Source: Flavobacteriaceae bacterium UBA7302 | Lineage (GTDB): Bacteria > Bacteroidota > Bacteroidia > Flavobacteriales > Flavobacteriaceae | Direction of reading: 5' to 3' | Length of the DNA: 64,000 bases | Assembly: GCA_002471825.1 (NCBI GenBank) | Contig: DKQS01000001.1 | Coordinates: 62,001 to 126,000 of the forward strand | Shown here: piece after piece, positions 50,722 through 60,089 of the stretch | Position numbering within the stretch: position 1 is the stretch's first letter | How the letters are laid out: every line of letters begins with the position of its first letter | Program-made: the position numbers and the translations under genes | The notes under the pieces: model-generated | What the model was told of the DNA's origin: nothing | Databases searched by the model: none | What the model saw: the letters and a program-made list of their open reading frames with translations, nothing else

Positions 50722-53574
50722 ATGAATACAAATTCTTTTGAAAACAGACACATTGGACCTCAGCTAACTGAGCAAGATGAAATGTTGAAGGCGATAGGTG
50801 TTGAGAGTATGGAACAATTGATTTCCGAAACCATACCTAGTGAGATTCGGTTGCCAAAACCGATGGAGTTGGATGAACCTATGAGTGAGTATGAGTACTT
50901 GAATCATATTGAGGAATTAGGAAAGAAAAACAAGGTGTTTAAAAGTTACATTGGCTTGGGCTATCACGAAGCCATTGTACCCAGTGTGATCAAAAGAAAT
51001 ATTCTTGAGAATCCAGGATGGTATACGGCCTATACACCTTATCAGGCGGAAATTGCACAAGGAAGACTGGAAGCGCTGTTGAACTTCCAAACCATGGTAA
51101 GCGATTTGACTGGGATGGAATTGGCGAATGCTTCTTTGTTGGATGAATCCACAGCAGCTGCTGAGGCAATGACCCTCCTTTTTGATGTTCGTGAAAGAGC
51201 ACAGAAAAAAGCAGGAGTCGTAAAGTTCTTTGTTTCTGAAGAAATTCTTCCTCAGACCTATTCTCTTTTACAAACCAGAGCAATTCCACTCGGAATCGAA
51301 TTGGTCGTAGGGAATCATGAGGAATTTGACTTCTCAACAGATTTTTACGGAGCGATTGTACAATACCCTGGAAAGTATGGTCAAGTGAATGACTATGCTG
51401 AATTTGTAAGAAAATCAAATGAAAACGGAATTAAGGTAGCGTTTGCGGCCGATATTCTTTCATTGGTAAAATTGAGAGCTCCGGGAGAATTAGGAGCTGA
51501 TGTGGTTGTGGGTACTACCCAACGTTTTGGAATTCCATTAGGATATGGCGGACCTCATGCAGCATTCTTTGCTACAAAAGAAAAATACAAGCGAAACATT
51601 CCCGGAAGAATTATTGGTGTGACGCGTGATCTGAACGGCAATCGCGCTTTGCGTATGGCCTTACAGACAAGAGAGCAGCACATCAAACGTGAAAAAGCCA
51701 CTTCGAACATCTGTACAGCGCAAGTACTTTTAGCCGTTATGGCCGGAATGTACGCTGTGTACCACGGAAAAGAAGGCTTGATAGATATCGCCGATAAAGT
51801 ACATAACAATACAAAATTATTAGCAGCCGTTTTAACCGAAGAATTGGGCATTGAGCAATTGAATACCGAATTCTTTGATACTATTTTGGTGAAAGTGGAT
51901 GCGGCGAAATTGAAAACTGTAGCGGAAGCAAAACATATCAACTTCAATTATATTGATGACAATCACGTTTCGATTTCATTGAATGAAACTGTGAACCATT
52001 CAGCTTTGAAAGAAATCGTTGCCTGTTTTGAAGAAGCCTTTGGAGGAAAACACGAAAAAGAAGCAACTGACTTCAATTTACAGCCAATTTCAGTGAATGT
52101 CGCAAGAGATACTTCCTTCTTAGATCATGAAGTATTCAAGAGCTATCATTCAGAAACAGAAATGATGCGTTACATCAAGCGTTTGGAGCGTAAAGATTTG
52201 GCATTGAACCACTCAATGATTTCTCTTGGTTCTTGTACCATGAAATTGAATGCTGCTACAGAAATGTTACCATTGAGCACCACCAACTGGGGGAACATTC
52301 ATCCATTTGTTCCTTTAGATCAGGCGGAAGGATACCAAATCCTATTGCACAAATTAGAAGAGCAATTGAATGAGGTAACCGGATTTGCAGGTACTTCTTT
52401 ACAGCCGAACTCGGGAGCTCAAGGTGAATTTGCTGGATTGATGACGATTAGAGCTTATCACCAAAGCAGAGGAGATTTCCATAGAAACATTTGTTTGATT
52501 CCATCTTCTGCACACGGTACCAACCCTGCATCGGCAGTAATGGCGGGAATGAAGGTAGTAGTAACAAAAACCGATGAGAAAGGAAATATTGACGTTGCCG
52601 ATTTGCGTGAAAAAGCTGAAGTGCATTCAGATAATTTAGCCGCTTTAATGGTAACCTACCCTTCTACCCATGGTGTATTTGAAAGTGCAATTAAAGAAAT
52701 TACCGACATCATTCACAACCATGGCGGACAAGTATATATGGATGGTGCTAATATGAATGCTCAAGTAGGACTTACGAATCCGGCTACCATTGGCGCAGAT
52801 GTTTGTCACTTGAACCTGCACAAAACCTTTGCGATTCCGCATGGAGGTGGTGGACCAGGAGTTGGACCTATTTGTGTTGCACCACAATTGGTTCCTTTCT
52901 TACCATCAAATCCATTGGTAAAAACTGGAGGTGAACAAGCAATAACATCCATTTCTGCAGCTCCTTGGGGATCTGCCTTGGCTTGCTTGATTTCTTACGG
53001 ATACATCTGCATGTTAGGTTCTAAAGGATTGACCAATGCTACAAAAGTGTCCATCTTGAACGCCAATTACATCAAAGAAAGATTGGATGGACATTACACC
53101 ACATTATATACGGGTGAAATGGGCAGAGCAGCTCACGAAATGATCATCGACTGTAGAGCTTTTAAAGAAAATGGCATCGAAGTCGTTGATATTGCAAAAC
53201 GTTTGATGGATTATGGTTTCCACGCTCCTACAGTTTCTTTCCCAGTAGCCGGAACCATGATGATTGAACCAACCGAATCGGAAAACCGAGCTGAATTAGA
53301 TCGTTTTTGTGATGCCATGATCGAAATCAGAAAGGAAATTGCATTCTCTGTTAAGGATGAAGAGAACAACATTCTTAAAAATGCACCGCATACTATGGCG
53401 ATGTTGACTGAAGATGAGTGGCAATTCCCATACACGAGAAAGAAAGCGGCATTCCCGTTAGACTTTGTTCAGGATAACAAGTTCTGGCCAACAGTAAGAC
53501 GTGTTGATGAAGCTTTCGGTGATAGAAACTTAGTATGCTCATGTAATCCGATTGAAGATTATATGGAAGCTTAA
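50722..53574 (+). CDS. gcvP: glycine dehydrogenase (decarboxylating), P protein
   Basis: GcvP decarboxylates glycine and loads the aminomethyl group on the H protein of the glycine cleavage system. The single-chain 950-residue form fuses the two halves found separately in some bacteria. It starts FENRHIGP, contains SLLDESTAAAEAM, SLGSCTMKLNAATEM, and the PLP-binding Lys701 in LNLHKTFAIPHGGGGPG. H and T protein genes are not in the window. Transcription ends at a strong bidirectional hairpin. Confidence 0.97.
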   Translation: MNTNSFENRHIGPQLTEQDEMLKAIGVESMEQLISETIPSEIRLPKPMELDEPMSEYEYLNHIEELGKKNKVFKSYIGLGYHEAIVPSVIKRNILENPGWYTAYTPYQAEIAQGRLEALLNFQTMVSDLTGMELANASLLDESTAAAEAMTLLFDVRERAQKKAGVVKFFVSEEILPQTYSLLQTRAIPLGIELVVGNHEEFDFSTDFYGAIVQYPGKYGQVNDYAEFVRKSNENGIKVAFAADILSLVKLRAPGELGADVVVGTTQRFGIPLGYGGPHAAFFATKEKYKRNIPGRIIGVTRDLNGNRALRMALQTREQHIKREKATSNICTAQVLLAVMAGMYAVYHGKEGLIDIADKVHNNTKLLAAVLTEELGIEQLNTEFFDTILVKVDAAKLKTVAEAKHINFNYIDDNHVSISLNETVNHSALKEIVACFEEAFGGKHEKEATDFNLQPISVNVARDTSFLDHEVFKSYHSETEMMRYIKRLERKDLALNHSMISLGSCTMKLNAATEMLPLSTTNWGNIHPFVPLDQAEGYQILLHKLEEQLNEVTGFAGTSLQPNSGAQGEFAGLMTIRAYHQSRGDFHRNICLIPSSAHGTNPASAVMAGMKVVVTKTDEKGNIDVADLREKAEVHSDNLAALMVTYPSTHGVFESAIKEITDIIHNHGGQVYMDGANMNAQVGLTNPATIGADVCHLNLHKTFAIPHGGGGPGVGPICVAPQLVPFLPSNPLVKTGGEQAITSISAAPWGSALACLISYGYICMLGSKGLTNATKVSILNANYIKERLDGHYTTLYTGEMGRAAHEMIIDCRAFKENGIEVVDIAKRLMDYGFHAPTVSFPVAGTMMIEPTESENRAELDRFCDAMIEIRKEIAFSVKDEENNILKNAPHTMAMLTEDEWQFPYTRKKAAFPLDFVQDNKFWPTVRRVDEAFGDRNLVCSCNPIEDYMEA

Positions 53575-53590
53575 AAGAAACACTTCCAAC

Positions 53591-53622
53591 AAAAAAGCCA
53601 GTCTAAACAGACTGGCTTTTTT
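53591..53622. terminator. bidirectional rho-independent terminator between gcvP and rpmE2
   Basis: Left arm aaaaaagccagtct (53591-53604) and right arm agactggctttttt (53609-53622) are perfect complements around the loop aaac. An A6 and a T6 at the outer edges serve both convergent genes. Confidence 0.93.
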
Positions 53623-53643
53623 AATGTTTTGATATCAACAAAA

Positions 53644-53895
53644 TTACTTCTTAAATTTTGCGTATTTGTTTTTGAACTTGTCAATACGTCCTGCAGTATC
53701 TACTAACTTAGACTTACCTGTATAGAAAGGGTGAGAAGTTCTAGAGATTTCTAATTTTACTACTGGATACTCAACACCATCAACATCAATAGTTTCTTTT
53801 GCTTCAGCAGTTGAACGCGTTAAGAATACGTCACCGTTAGACATGTCTTTAAAAGCGACCATTCTGTAATTTTCTGGATGTATACCTTTTTTCAT
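53644..53895 (-). CDS. rpmE2: 50S ribosomal protein L31 type B
   Basis: The 83-residue protein begins [18 protein letters not shown] and ends [23 protein letters not shown]. It has no CxxC pairs, so it is the zinc-independent L31 form. This is the normal L31 of Bacteroidota rather than a zinc-starvation replacement. It is monocistronic, with the shared terminator to gcvP downstream. Confidence 0.96.
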   Translation of the reverse strand: MKKGIHPENYRMVAFKDMSNGDVFLTRSTAEAKETIDVDGVEYPVVKLEISRTSHPFYTGKSKLVDTAGRIDKFKNKYAKFKK

Positions 53896-54048
53896 GATAT
53901 TAAATTTTAATTTTTAATTCGGTTTGTAAAGTTGGTAAGGCTTTACAGAAATCAAAATAGCAATAGCGTATCCATTTTGAGGGTGCAAATTTAACCTAAT
54001 TTTATTTATTTACAATAAATTATTGTTTTTATTTGCCTAAAATACTCG

Positions 54049-55092
54049 ATGATGAAATCTAGAATAATTGCTTTCCTTTTTCTTTTTGTTGTCTTTTTGA
54101 CGAGCTGTGATACACCTTACAAATTTACCATTGAGGGGCCAAAAAAGACCACTTGGAATTCCACAGTTTCTTTTGCCTTGAGCGAAGAGAACAATCAACC
54201 AATCGATAGTGTTGTATTTTTCATTAATGGAAAAAAAGTGGAAGGAACCAATAATCAAATTTCTATCAAAACCAATGACATCGGAATCGGAAAGCAAGCC
54301 ATCTCCGCCCTAGCCTTCTTTCCGGGAAAAACGAAAAAGGTAAATGCTTCCTTTGAGGTTTTTGCTGATAAAGCACCGGATGTTTACACCTACAAGATTA
54401 TCAATACCTATCCCCATGATAAAGGTGCCTACACTCAGGGACTCGAATTTTACAAGGGATTCTTATACGAAACTACCGGACGTAGAGGACAGTCATCCTT
54501 AAGAAAAGTAGACATCAAATCTGGAAAAGTTTTGAAACAATATGATTTGGACAAAAAATACTTTGGTGAAGGAATGACCATTTATAATGACACGATTTAT
54601 TGGTTGACCTGGCAAGCAAACAAAGGATTTATTTTCGATTTAAAATCCTTCGAGAAGATCAAAGAGTTCAACTACAATCGTAGCAAAGAAGGATGGGGAT
54701 TGACACATAATGAAACAGAATTGATCAAATCAGACGGAACTTCTAAAATTTGGTTTTTAGACCCTTCTACACAAAAAGAAAAAAGATCGCTCCAGGTCTA
54801 CACCAACAAATATGACTTGAAAGACTTGAATGAATTGGAACTAATTGGTAACGATTTGTATGCGAACAAATACCAGCAAAATGCCTTGGTGATTATTGAT
54901 AGCCAAACGGGAATCGTAACAGGTGTAGCCAATCTAACCGGACTAAAGGAGGAAGTTGAAAAAACTCAAAAATTGGTTCCTCAAGATGAAGTTCTCAACG
55001 GAATCGCCTTTGATAAAGAAAACAATCGCCTGTTTGTTACAGGTAAGAACTGGGGAAAACTATTCGAAATCGAATTGATTAAAAAACAATAA
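54049..55092 (+). CDS. glutaminyl-peptide cyclotransferase, lipoprotein
   Basis: The 347-residue protein has a signal with lipobox FLTSCDT, an N-terminal beta domain (about 25-110) and a five-bladed beta-propeller of the plant/bacterial glutamine cyclotransferase family: DKGAYTQGLEFYKGFLYETTG near 135-155, FGEGMTIYNDTIYWLTW, GWGLTHNETELIKSDG and VLNGIAFDKENNRLFVTGK. It converts N-terminal Gln to pyroglutamate. The extra N-terminal domain is common in Bacteroidota. It probably acts at the cell surface or periplasm. The next lipoprotein gene follows after 39 bp. Confidence 0.9.
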   Translation: MMKSRIIAFLFLFVVFLTSCDTPYKFTIEGPKKTTWNSTVSFALSEENNQPIDSVVFFINGKKVEGTNNQISIKTNDIGIGKQAISALAFFPGKTKKVNASFEVFADKAPDVYTYKIINTYPHDKGAYTQGLEFYKGFLYETTGRRGQSSLRKVDIKSGKVLKQYDLDKKYFGEGMTIYNDTIYWLTWQANKGFIFDLKSFEKIKEFNYNRSKEGWGLTHNETELIKSDGTSKIWFLDPSTQKEKRSLQVYTNKYDLKDLNELELIGNDLYANKYQQNALVIIDSQTGIVTGVANLTGLKEEVEKTQKLVPQDEVLNGIAFDKENNRLFVTGKNWGKLFEIELIKKQ

Positions 55093-55131
55093 ATCAATTC
55101 GTAAAAAGTTCTATTTTTACAAAAAAGCTTC

Positions 55132-56637
55132 ATGCGCAAATTCTACACTTTTCTCATCGTAGTGATTCTAATTGCAGTTAGTTCCTGTAGAAAAGATTTT
55201 TCCACCATACCTAGTTTCGGAAACTTAGAATTTTCAAAAGACACCGTATTTTTAGATACCATTTTCACCAATATTGGTTCAGCTACCTATAATTTAAAAG
55301 TCTATAACCGTGGAGACAAAGCCATTACCATTCCTAGAATTCAATTGGAAAATGGCGTTTCTTCCAATTACCGATTGAATGTAGATGGCATCCCGGGTAA
55401 AGACTTTAACGATATTGACATTCTTGCGAAGGATAGTATTTTCATTTTTGTCGAAACTACGATCGATGTGAACAATGTCTCCAATCCGTTGTATACCGAT
55501 CGAATTCTATTTGACAATGGCAACAACCAACAGGATGTTGACTTGGTGACTTTGGTTCAAGATGCCAACTTTATATTTCCAGGGAAAGACCCAATAAGCA
55601 TGAAGGTTGACAGCCTGAGTTTGGATGGCAATCCGACGACCATTAAAGGACGTTTTCTGGAGGATTCAGAACTCCGATTTACGAATCAGAAGCCATATGT
55701 CATTTATGGATATGCCGCTGTAGGTGCGAACAAGACCTTAGAAATCGACGCCGGAGCAAAAATTTATTTCCACAGCAATTCAGGACTCATTGTGGATACC
55801 GAAGGCAGTCTAAAGGTCAATGGTACTTTAAATGAGAAAGTAATCTTTGAAGGCGACCGATTGGAAAATGCTTTTAGTCGAATTCCAGGACAATGGGGCA
55901 CCATTTGGCTTCGAAAGGGAAGTAAAGACAATGCTATCAATCATGCTCAAATTAAAAACGGATTGATCGGAATTCTGATTGACAGTTTGGGAACTAATGG
56001 CAATCCTACTTTAGAATTAAAGAACACCGAAATCTACAATCATTCTAGTTTTGGCATATTGGCTCGTGAAGCACATATTGAAGCAGAAAATGTGGTTATC
56101 GGCTCTGCAGGTCAAGCTTCTTTGGCAGCTACGGTAGGCGGAAATTACTCCTTTACCCATTCGACTATTGCCAATTATTGGAATAATGGAATTCGACAGC
56201 TTCCCGCTGTTTTAGTGAATAATTTTTTCACATTCATTGATGCAAATAACCAAGAGGCCGTGGGACTACGAGATTTGGTGAGGGCTGATTTTACCAATTG
56301 CATTATTAGCGGTAACAACAATATCGAATTTGTACTGGACAGGGTAGACGGCAGTTTGTTTAATTACAACGTGAGTCATTCGATGATTCAGTTTAATGAC
56401 ATTACTGATGCCTTTGCCAACAATCAAGAACTAGATTTCAACAACCCCAATTATCAGAGCATCGTGCTCAATGGGATTCCGGATTTTAAGAGTACCATCA
56501 ATCAAGAATTCATTATTGGTCAGAATTCAGATGCCATCAATAAGGCTGCACCAAGCGCTGTTATTCTAGATCTATTGGGTAAGGATCGATCGAGCGCACC
56601 TGATATTGGAGCTTACCAACATATTATCTTCAATTAA
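55132..56637 (+). CDS. lipoprotein with predicted right-handed beta-helix
   Basis: This 501-residue protein has a lipobox VSSCRK and an N-terminal beta-sandwich region (about 20-140, TIFTNIGSATYNLKVYNRGDKAI), such as found in abnormal-spindle-like domains. From about 215 it has parallel beta-helix-type repeats rich in N, G and hydrophobic residues (LEIDAGAKIYFHSNSGL, AQIKNGLIGILIDSLGTNG, LRDLVRADFTNCIISGNNNIE). The C-terminus LLGKDRSSAPDIGAYQHI is typical of choice-of-anchor Q or pectate-lyase-like families. No catalytic site is clear. It may bind or structure surface polymers. Confidence 0.7.
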   Translation: MRKFYTFLIVVILIAVSSCRKDFSTIPSFGNLEFSKDTVFLDTIFTNIGSATYNLKVYNRGDKAITIPRIQLENGVSSNYRLNVDGIPGKDFNDIDILAKDSIFIFVETTIDVNNVSNPLYTDRILFDNGNNQQDVDLVTLVQDANFIFPGKDPISMKVDSLSLDGNPTTIKGRFLEDSELRFTNQKPYVIYGYAAVGANKTLEIDAGAKIYFHSNSGLIVDTEGSLKVNGTLNEKVIFEGDRLENAFSRIPGQWGTIWLRKGSKDNAINHAQIKNGLIGILIDSLGTNGNPTLELKNTEIYNHSSFGILAREAHIEAENVVIGSAGQASLAATVGGNYSFTHSTIANYWNNGIRQLPAVLVNNFFTFIDANNQEAVGLRDLVRADFTNCIISGNNNIEFVLDRVDGSLFNYNVSHSMIQFNDITDAFANNQELDFNNPNYQSIVLNGIPDFKSTINQEFIIGQNSDAINKAAPSAVILDLLGKDRSSAPDIGAYQHIIFN

Positions 56638-56665
56638 TTTTTAGAGCACTTCCTTTTTCCTTACT

Positions 56666-56684
56666 TTTCCATTGCGAATGGAAA
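56666..56684. other. perfect 8-bp inverted repeat before the DUF898 gene
   Basis: tttccatt (56666-56673) and aatggaaa (56677-56684) pair perfectly around gcg, 36 bp before the DUF898 start. No T-run follows, so it may be an operator or leader hairpin rather than a terminator. Confidence 0.4.
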
Positions 56685-56719
56685 CATCCATTGTATAAAT
56701 TAACACAACCAAAAATCAA

Positions 56720-57691
56720 ATGGAAATTATTTCTGGACACCCATCTTCACCTCGAAAAATCAAATACTTCGGAAAAGGAAGCGAGTTTGCAATTATTTAT
56801 TTCAAAAACATCATCTTAACCGTTCTTACCTTCGGAATTTATTATCCTTGGGCCAAGGTTGAAATTTTAAAATATCACTATCAGTCTTCAGAGTTAGACG
56901 ATTCTCGTTTTCAGTTTCATGCGACCGGAATGGAAGTTTTTCGAGGATTTATAAAGATCTACCTAATCCTGGTGATTCTCTATGCCTATTTGTTCTTTGG
57001 ACTCCAAACTCAGAACGATTTTATCATCAGCATTGCCATTGGCGCCTTTTATCTTTTCTTTATCATAATCATACCATTTGCCATTCATGGAGCGGTTCGT
57101 TATCGAGCTTCTAGAAGTTCTTGGAAAGGTATTTATTTCAAATACATTGGGAGTAAAAGGGAGATTTTTTCGATCTACTTAAAAGGAATCATTTTGACTA
57201 CCCTGACCCTAGGATTGTACGGTCCTTGGTTGCAAGTAGAACTAAGAAAATACGTGCTGCAAAACTTGCGGTTTGGGAATGTTTCGTTTGATTTCAAAGG
57301 AAAAGGAGGTTCACTTTTGTGGATCAATGTGAAACTCATTTTACTATTCTACATTACACTCGGTATCTATTCCTTTTGGTATTATAAAAACCTTTGGACC
57401 TTCTTTATCGATAACACCACTATCAAGCAAAATGATGAGGAATTAAAACTGCGATTTCACATGTCGGTATCGGATGTATTCGAGCTTCTGGTCATCAATT
57501 TCATTTTGATCTTTTTCACCCTTGGTTTGGCAACACCCTGGGTGACGGTTAGAACCTTGAACTTTTTCTTCCGATTCTCTGAAATTGACGGGTACCTAGA
57601 CACCAATGCCATCACCCAAGTTTCTTATGATGACTATGACGACGCTGCAGGTGATGATTTCTTGGATTTTCTAGATTTCGATTTGTTGTAA
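56720..57691 (+). CDS. DUF898 family (YjgN-like) membrane protein
   Basis: The 323-residue protein has six to eight membrane segments arranged as repeated units of the DUF898/YjgN type: KNIILTVLTFGIYYPWAKVE, LKGIILTTLTLGLYGPWLQVELRKY, VKLILLFYITLGIYSFWYYKNLW, and LVINFILIFFTLGLATPWVTVRT. The recurrent L-G-x-x-x-P/S-W-x-x-V motif shows internal duplication. The tail is very acidic (DDYDDAAGDDFLDFLDFD). Function is unknown. One base separates it from the M48 peptidase gene; in many bacteria the two are neighbours and may act together. Confidence 0.88.
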   Translation: MEIISGHPSSPRKIKYFGKGSEFAIIYFKNIILTVLTFGIYYPWAKVEILKYHYQSSELDDSRFQFHATGMEVFRGFIKIYLILVILYAYLFFGLQTQNDFIISIAIGAFYLFFIIIIPFAIHGAVRYRASRSSWKGIYFKYIGSKREIFSIYLKGIILTTLTLGLYGPWLQVELRKYVLQNLRFGNVSFDFKGKGGSLLWINVKLILLFYITLGIYSFWYYKNLWTFFIDNTTIKQNDEELKLRFHMSVSDVFELLVINFILIFFTLGLATPWVTVRTLNFFFRFSEIDGYLDTNAITQVSYDDYDDAAGDDFLDFLDFDLL

Positions 57692-57692
57692 T

Positions 57693-58820
57693 ATGGCTTT
57701 TAAGGGAACTTATTTTGATGGCAAAACCGCAAAATCACATGCGGCAGATATTGCCGTGAGTTCCATGAGATGGACCATTTCATATACAGACAACGAACAA
57801 GCCCAACAGGTATTTTGGAATCTTTCCGAAATTAAAAAGTCGGATGTTTATACCAAAGATTTTTTGGCCTTCACCTATGGTAAATCCTTTCCTTTTCAAC
57901 GATTGGAAAGCAAAGATGTTACCTTCATAAACTATTTAGAGAATCAAGAAATTGGTGGTTTAAATTCGAAAATTGATTCCCAATTACACAATTCAAAAAG
58001 ATCATCTTTAGTCGGATTGATTCTAGGGCTGATTGGTCTTATCTTCCTTATCTACCTCTACGTCATTCCTACAGTTGCTGAAAGTTTTGCCAGCAACATG
58101 AATGTATCTCGCGTAATTGAATTCGGAGATTATGTATTTCGTGTTCTTTCTTCGGATCTTGAAATTGACGATAACAAAACCAAAAAACTAAAGAACTTCG
58201 TCGATGAATTAGAAATTGAGAGCGAATTCCCCATTGAAATATATGTTGCCGAAAGCAATCAATTAAATGCCTTTGCTTTGTCAGGAGGTAAAATTGTCAT
58301 CTTCTCTGCCCTATTGGAAAAGATGGAGACCAAAGAACAATTGGTAGCACTCATCGGACATGAGATCTCTCATATTGAGAATCGACATGTCTTAAAAAAT
58401 GTAGCTCGTAATTTATCTGGTGCTCTTTTTGTTTCCATCATCTTCGGTGATGTAAATGGTGTTACCACGATTATGGCCGACAATGCACACCTCTTCTCAC
58501 AACTCAGTTTTTCGCGAAAACTAGAAAAAGAAGCTGATATTTTCGGATTGGAGTTTATGCGGAAAAACGCCGTAGATTTGCATGGAATGCCAGAGCTATT
58601 CAAATTACTCAAAAGGGAAACCAATGTTGACATGCCTTCTTATTTGAGTAATCATCCGATGCTGAAAGAACGCATTGAATATACCTTTGAAATAGCAGAG
58701 CAACAAGAAGTCTTTGAAGACAATCAAGAACTTGAAAAACAATGGATCATCTTAAAAAGCGGTATTCGGGATTATGAAGATGACAAAAACGAAACCAAAG
58801 AAGTAAAGGAAAATGAGTAA
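57693..58820 (+). CDS. M48 family metallopeptidase, membrane-bound
   Basis: The 375-residue peptidase has an N-terminal soluble domain (about 1-105, FKGTYFDGKTAKSHAADIAV), a membrane helix (SLVGLILGLIGLIFLIYLYVI) and the M48 catalytic domain. That domain has HEISH at 223-227 and the third zinc ligand in EKEADIFGLEFM. In related pairs the N-terminal domain and the DUF898 partner are membrane-associated. It overlaps the next SDR gene by 8 bases. Confidence 0.9.
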   Translation: MAFKGTYFDGKTAKSHAADIAVSSMRWTISYTDNEQAQQVFWNLSEIKKSDVYTKDFLAFTYGKSFPFQRLESKDVTFINYLENQEIGGLNSKIDSQLHNSKRSSLVGLILGLIGLIFLIYLYVIPTVAESFASNMNVSRVIEFGDYVFRVLSSDLEIDDNKTKKLKNFVDELEIESEFPIEIYVAESNQLNAFALSGGKIVIFSALLEKMETKEQLVALIGHEISHIENRHVLKNVARNLSGALFVSIIFGDVNGVTTIMADNAHLFSQLSFSRKLEKEADIFGLEFMRKNAVDLHGMPELFKLLKRETNVDMPSYLSNHPMLKERIEYTFEIAEQQEVFEDNQELEKQWIILKSGIRDYEDDKNETKEVKENE

Positions 58821-59496
58821 AAATGTTGTAATCACAGGGACAAGCAGAGGAATTGGTTTTGAACTCGCCAAACAGTTCGCTTCAAATGGACATCATGTTT
58901 TGGCACTATCTAGAAATTCAAAACCTTTAGACGAAATTAATCACGTAAACATTTGCACCATTGCCTTTGATATTGGCAACACCGATGATCTACAAAAAGT
59001 GCATGATTTCGTAAGCGCTCAATGGAAAAAGGTGGATATTGTGATTCACAATGCCGGTCTTTTGGTCAACAAACCATTTGGAGAGTTGAGTTCTGAAGAT
59101 TTTTTCAAGGTCTACAACGTGAATGTTTTTGGAGTGGCCATGTTGACTCAGAAATTGATTCCCTTTATGACGGAAGGTAGTCATGTGGTAACCATTAGTA
59201 GTATGGGCGGAATTCAAGGAAGTTTAAAATTTCCTGGACTTGCGGCATATAGTTCGGCCAAAGGTGCAGTTATTACGCTATCAGAATTATTAGCTGAAGA
59301 ATACAAAGAACAACAAATCGCTTTCAACGTATTGGCGATTGGGGCTGTACAGACAGAGATGCTGGAAGAGGCCTTCCCTGGATATCAAGCACCATTGCAA
59401 CCGAACGAAATGGCCGATTACATTCAAAATTTCGCATTGACAGGTCATCGCTTTTACAACGGGAAAGTATTACAAGTTTCTTCCACAACACCTTAA
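58813..59496 (+). CDS. SDR family NAD(P)-dependent oxidoreductase
   Basis: The 227-residue classical SDR has the cofactor loop GTSRGIGFELA (8-18), HNAGLL, the catalytic Ser in VVTISSMGG and YSSAKGA (YxxxK). Its substrate is not recognisable; the short C-terminus lacks the usual Thr-Gly-x-x-x-x-V-D-G end. It is fourth in a same-strand run from DUF898 to SprT and overlaps the M48 gene by 8 bases. Confidence 0.86.
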   Translation: MSKNVVITGTSRGIGFELAKQFASNGHHVLALSRNSKPLDEINHVNICTIAFDIGNTDDLQKVHDFVSAQWKKVDIVIHNAGLLVNKPFGELSSEDFFKVYNVNVFGVAMLTQKLIPFMTEGSHVVTISSMGGIQGSLKFPGLAAYSSAKGAVITLSELLAEEYKEQQIAFNVLAIGAVQTEMLEEAFPGYQAPLQPNEMADYIQNFALTGHRFYNGKVLQVSSTTP

Positions 59497-59504
59497 TCCA
59501 AACC

Positions 59505-60089
59505 TTGGGCTTTCAAGAGTACATCGTCGCAACTGCAGTTCCTTACGTTCAATCCCTATTGGATTCGAATAAAATTGATTTAAAAATTGTAAATCAGCGA
59601 CAAACCAAACACGGTGATTTTCGACGATTACCCAGTGGAAAAATGACGATTACAGTGAATAACAATTTGAATCCGAATCAGTTTCTCATCACCTTAGTCC
59701 ATGAAATTGCCCATTACATGACCTTTCAGAAATTTGGACGCGTAAAGCCTCACGGATTGGAATGGAAAACTACCTTTCGAGACCTTATGCTTCCTCTTTT
59801 GCGACCGGATGTTTTTCCGTCTCATGTCCTAGGACCTTTAGCACTTCACTTGAAAAATCCGAAAGCGAGTACAGACTCTGATCCAAAATTATCTTTGGTG
59901 TTGAAAAATAATGAAGCAAAAGAAGGAACCATATTCGTGCACCAAATGGAAATCGGAGCCTGCTTTATGTATCGAAATCAACAATTCAAACGAGGTAAAC
60001 TCAGAAGAACTCGAATTGAGTGCTTAAATCTTGAAAACAAGAAGTTGTATTTATTTCATCAAAATGCAGAGGTGGAACTCCTTAGTTAA
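59505..60089 (+). CDS. SprT-like metalloprotease domain protein, TTG start
   Basis: The 194-residue protein has the zinc motif HEIAH at residues 66-70 within LITLVHEIAHYMTF. An SprT-like C-terminal region follows, with no zinc ribbon cysteines visible. SprT/Spartan relatives process DNA-protein crosslinks, but bacterial members are not well characterised. The start is most likely TTG at 59505, 8 bases after the SDR stop; no ATG or GTG is available before the conserved part. The stop overlaps that of the convergent glpK-glpD gene by 8 bases. Confidence 0.82.
   Translation: MGFQEYIVATAVPYVQSLLDSNKIDLKIVNQRQTKHGDFRRLPSGKMTITVNNNLNPNQFLITLVHEIAHYMTFQKFGRVKPHGLEWKTTFRDLMLPLLRPDVFPSHVLGPLALHLKNPKASTDSDPKLSLVLKNNEAKEGTIFVHQMEIGACFMYRNQQFKRGKLRRTRIECLNLENKKLYLFHQNAEVELLS

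Noticed and set aside
55101..55120. AT-only hairpin gtaaaaa / tttttac between glutaminyl cyclase and the next lipoprotein gene
   Set aside because: Low-complexity sequence without a T-run; too weak to call a terminator.
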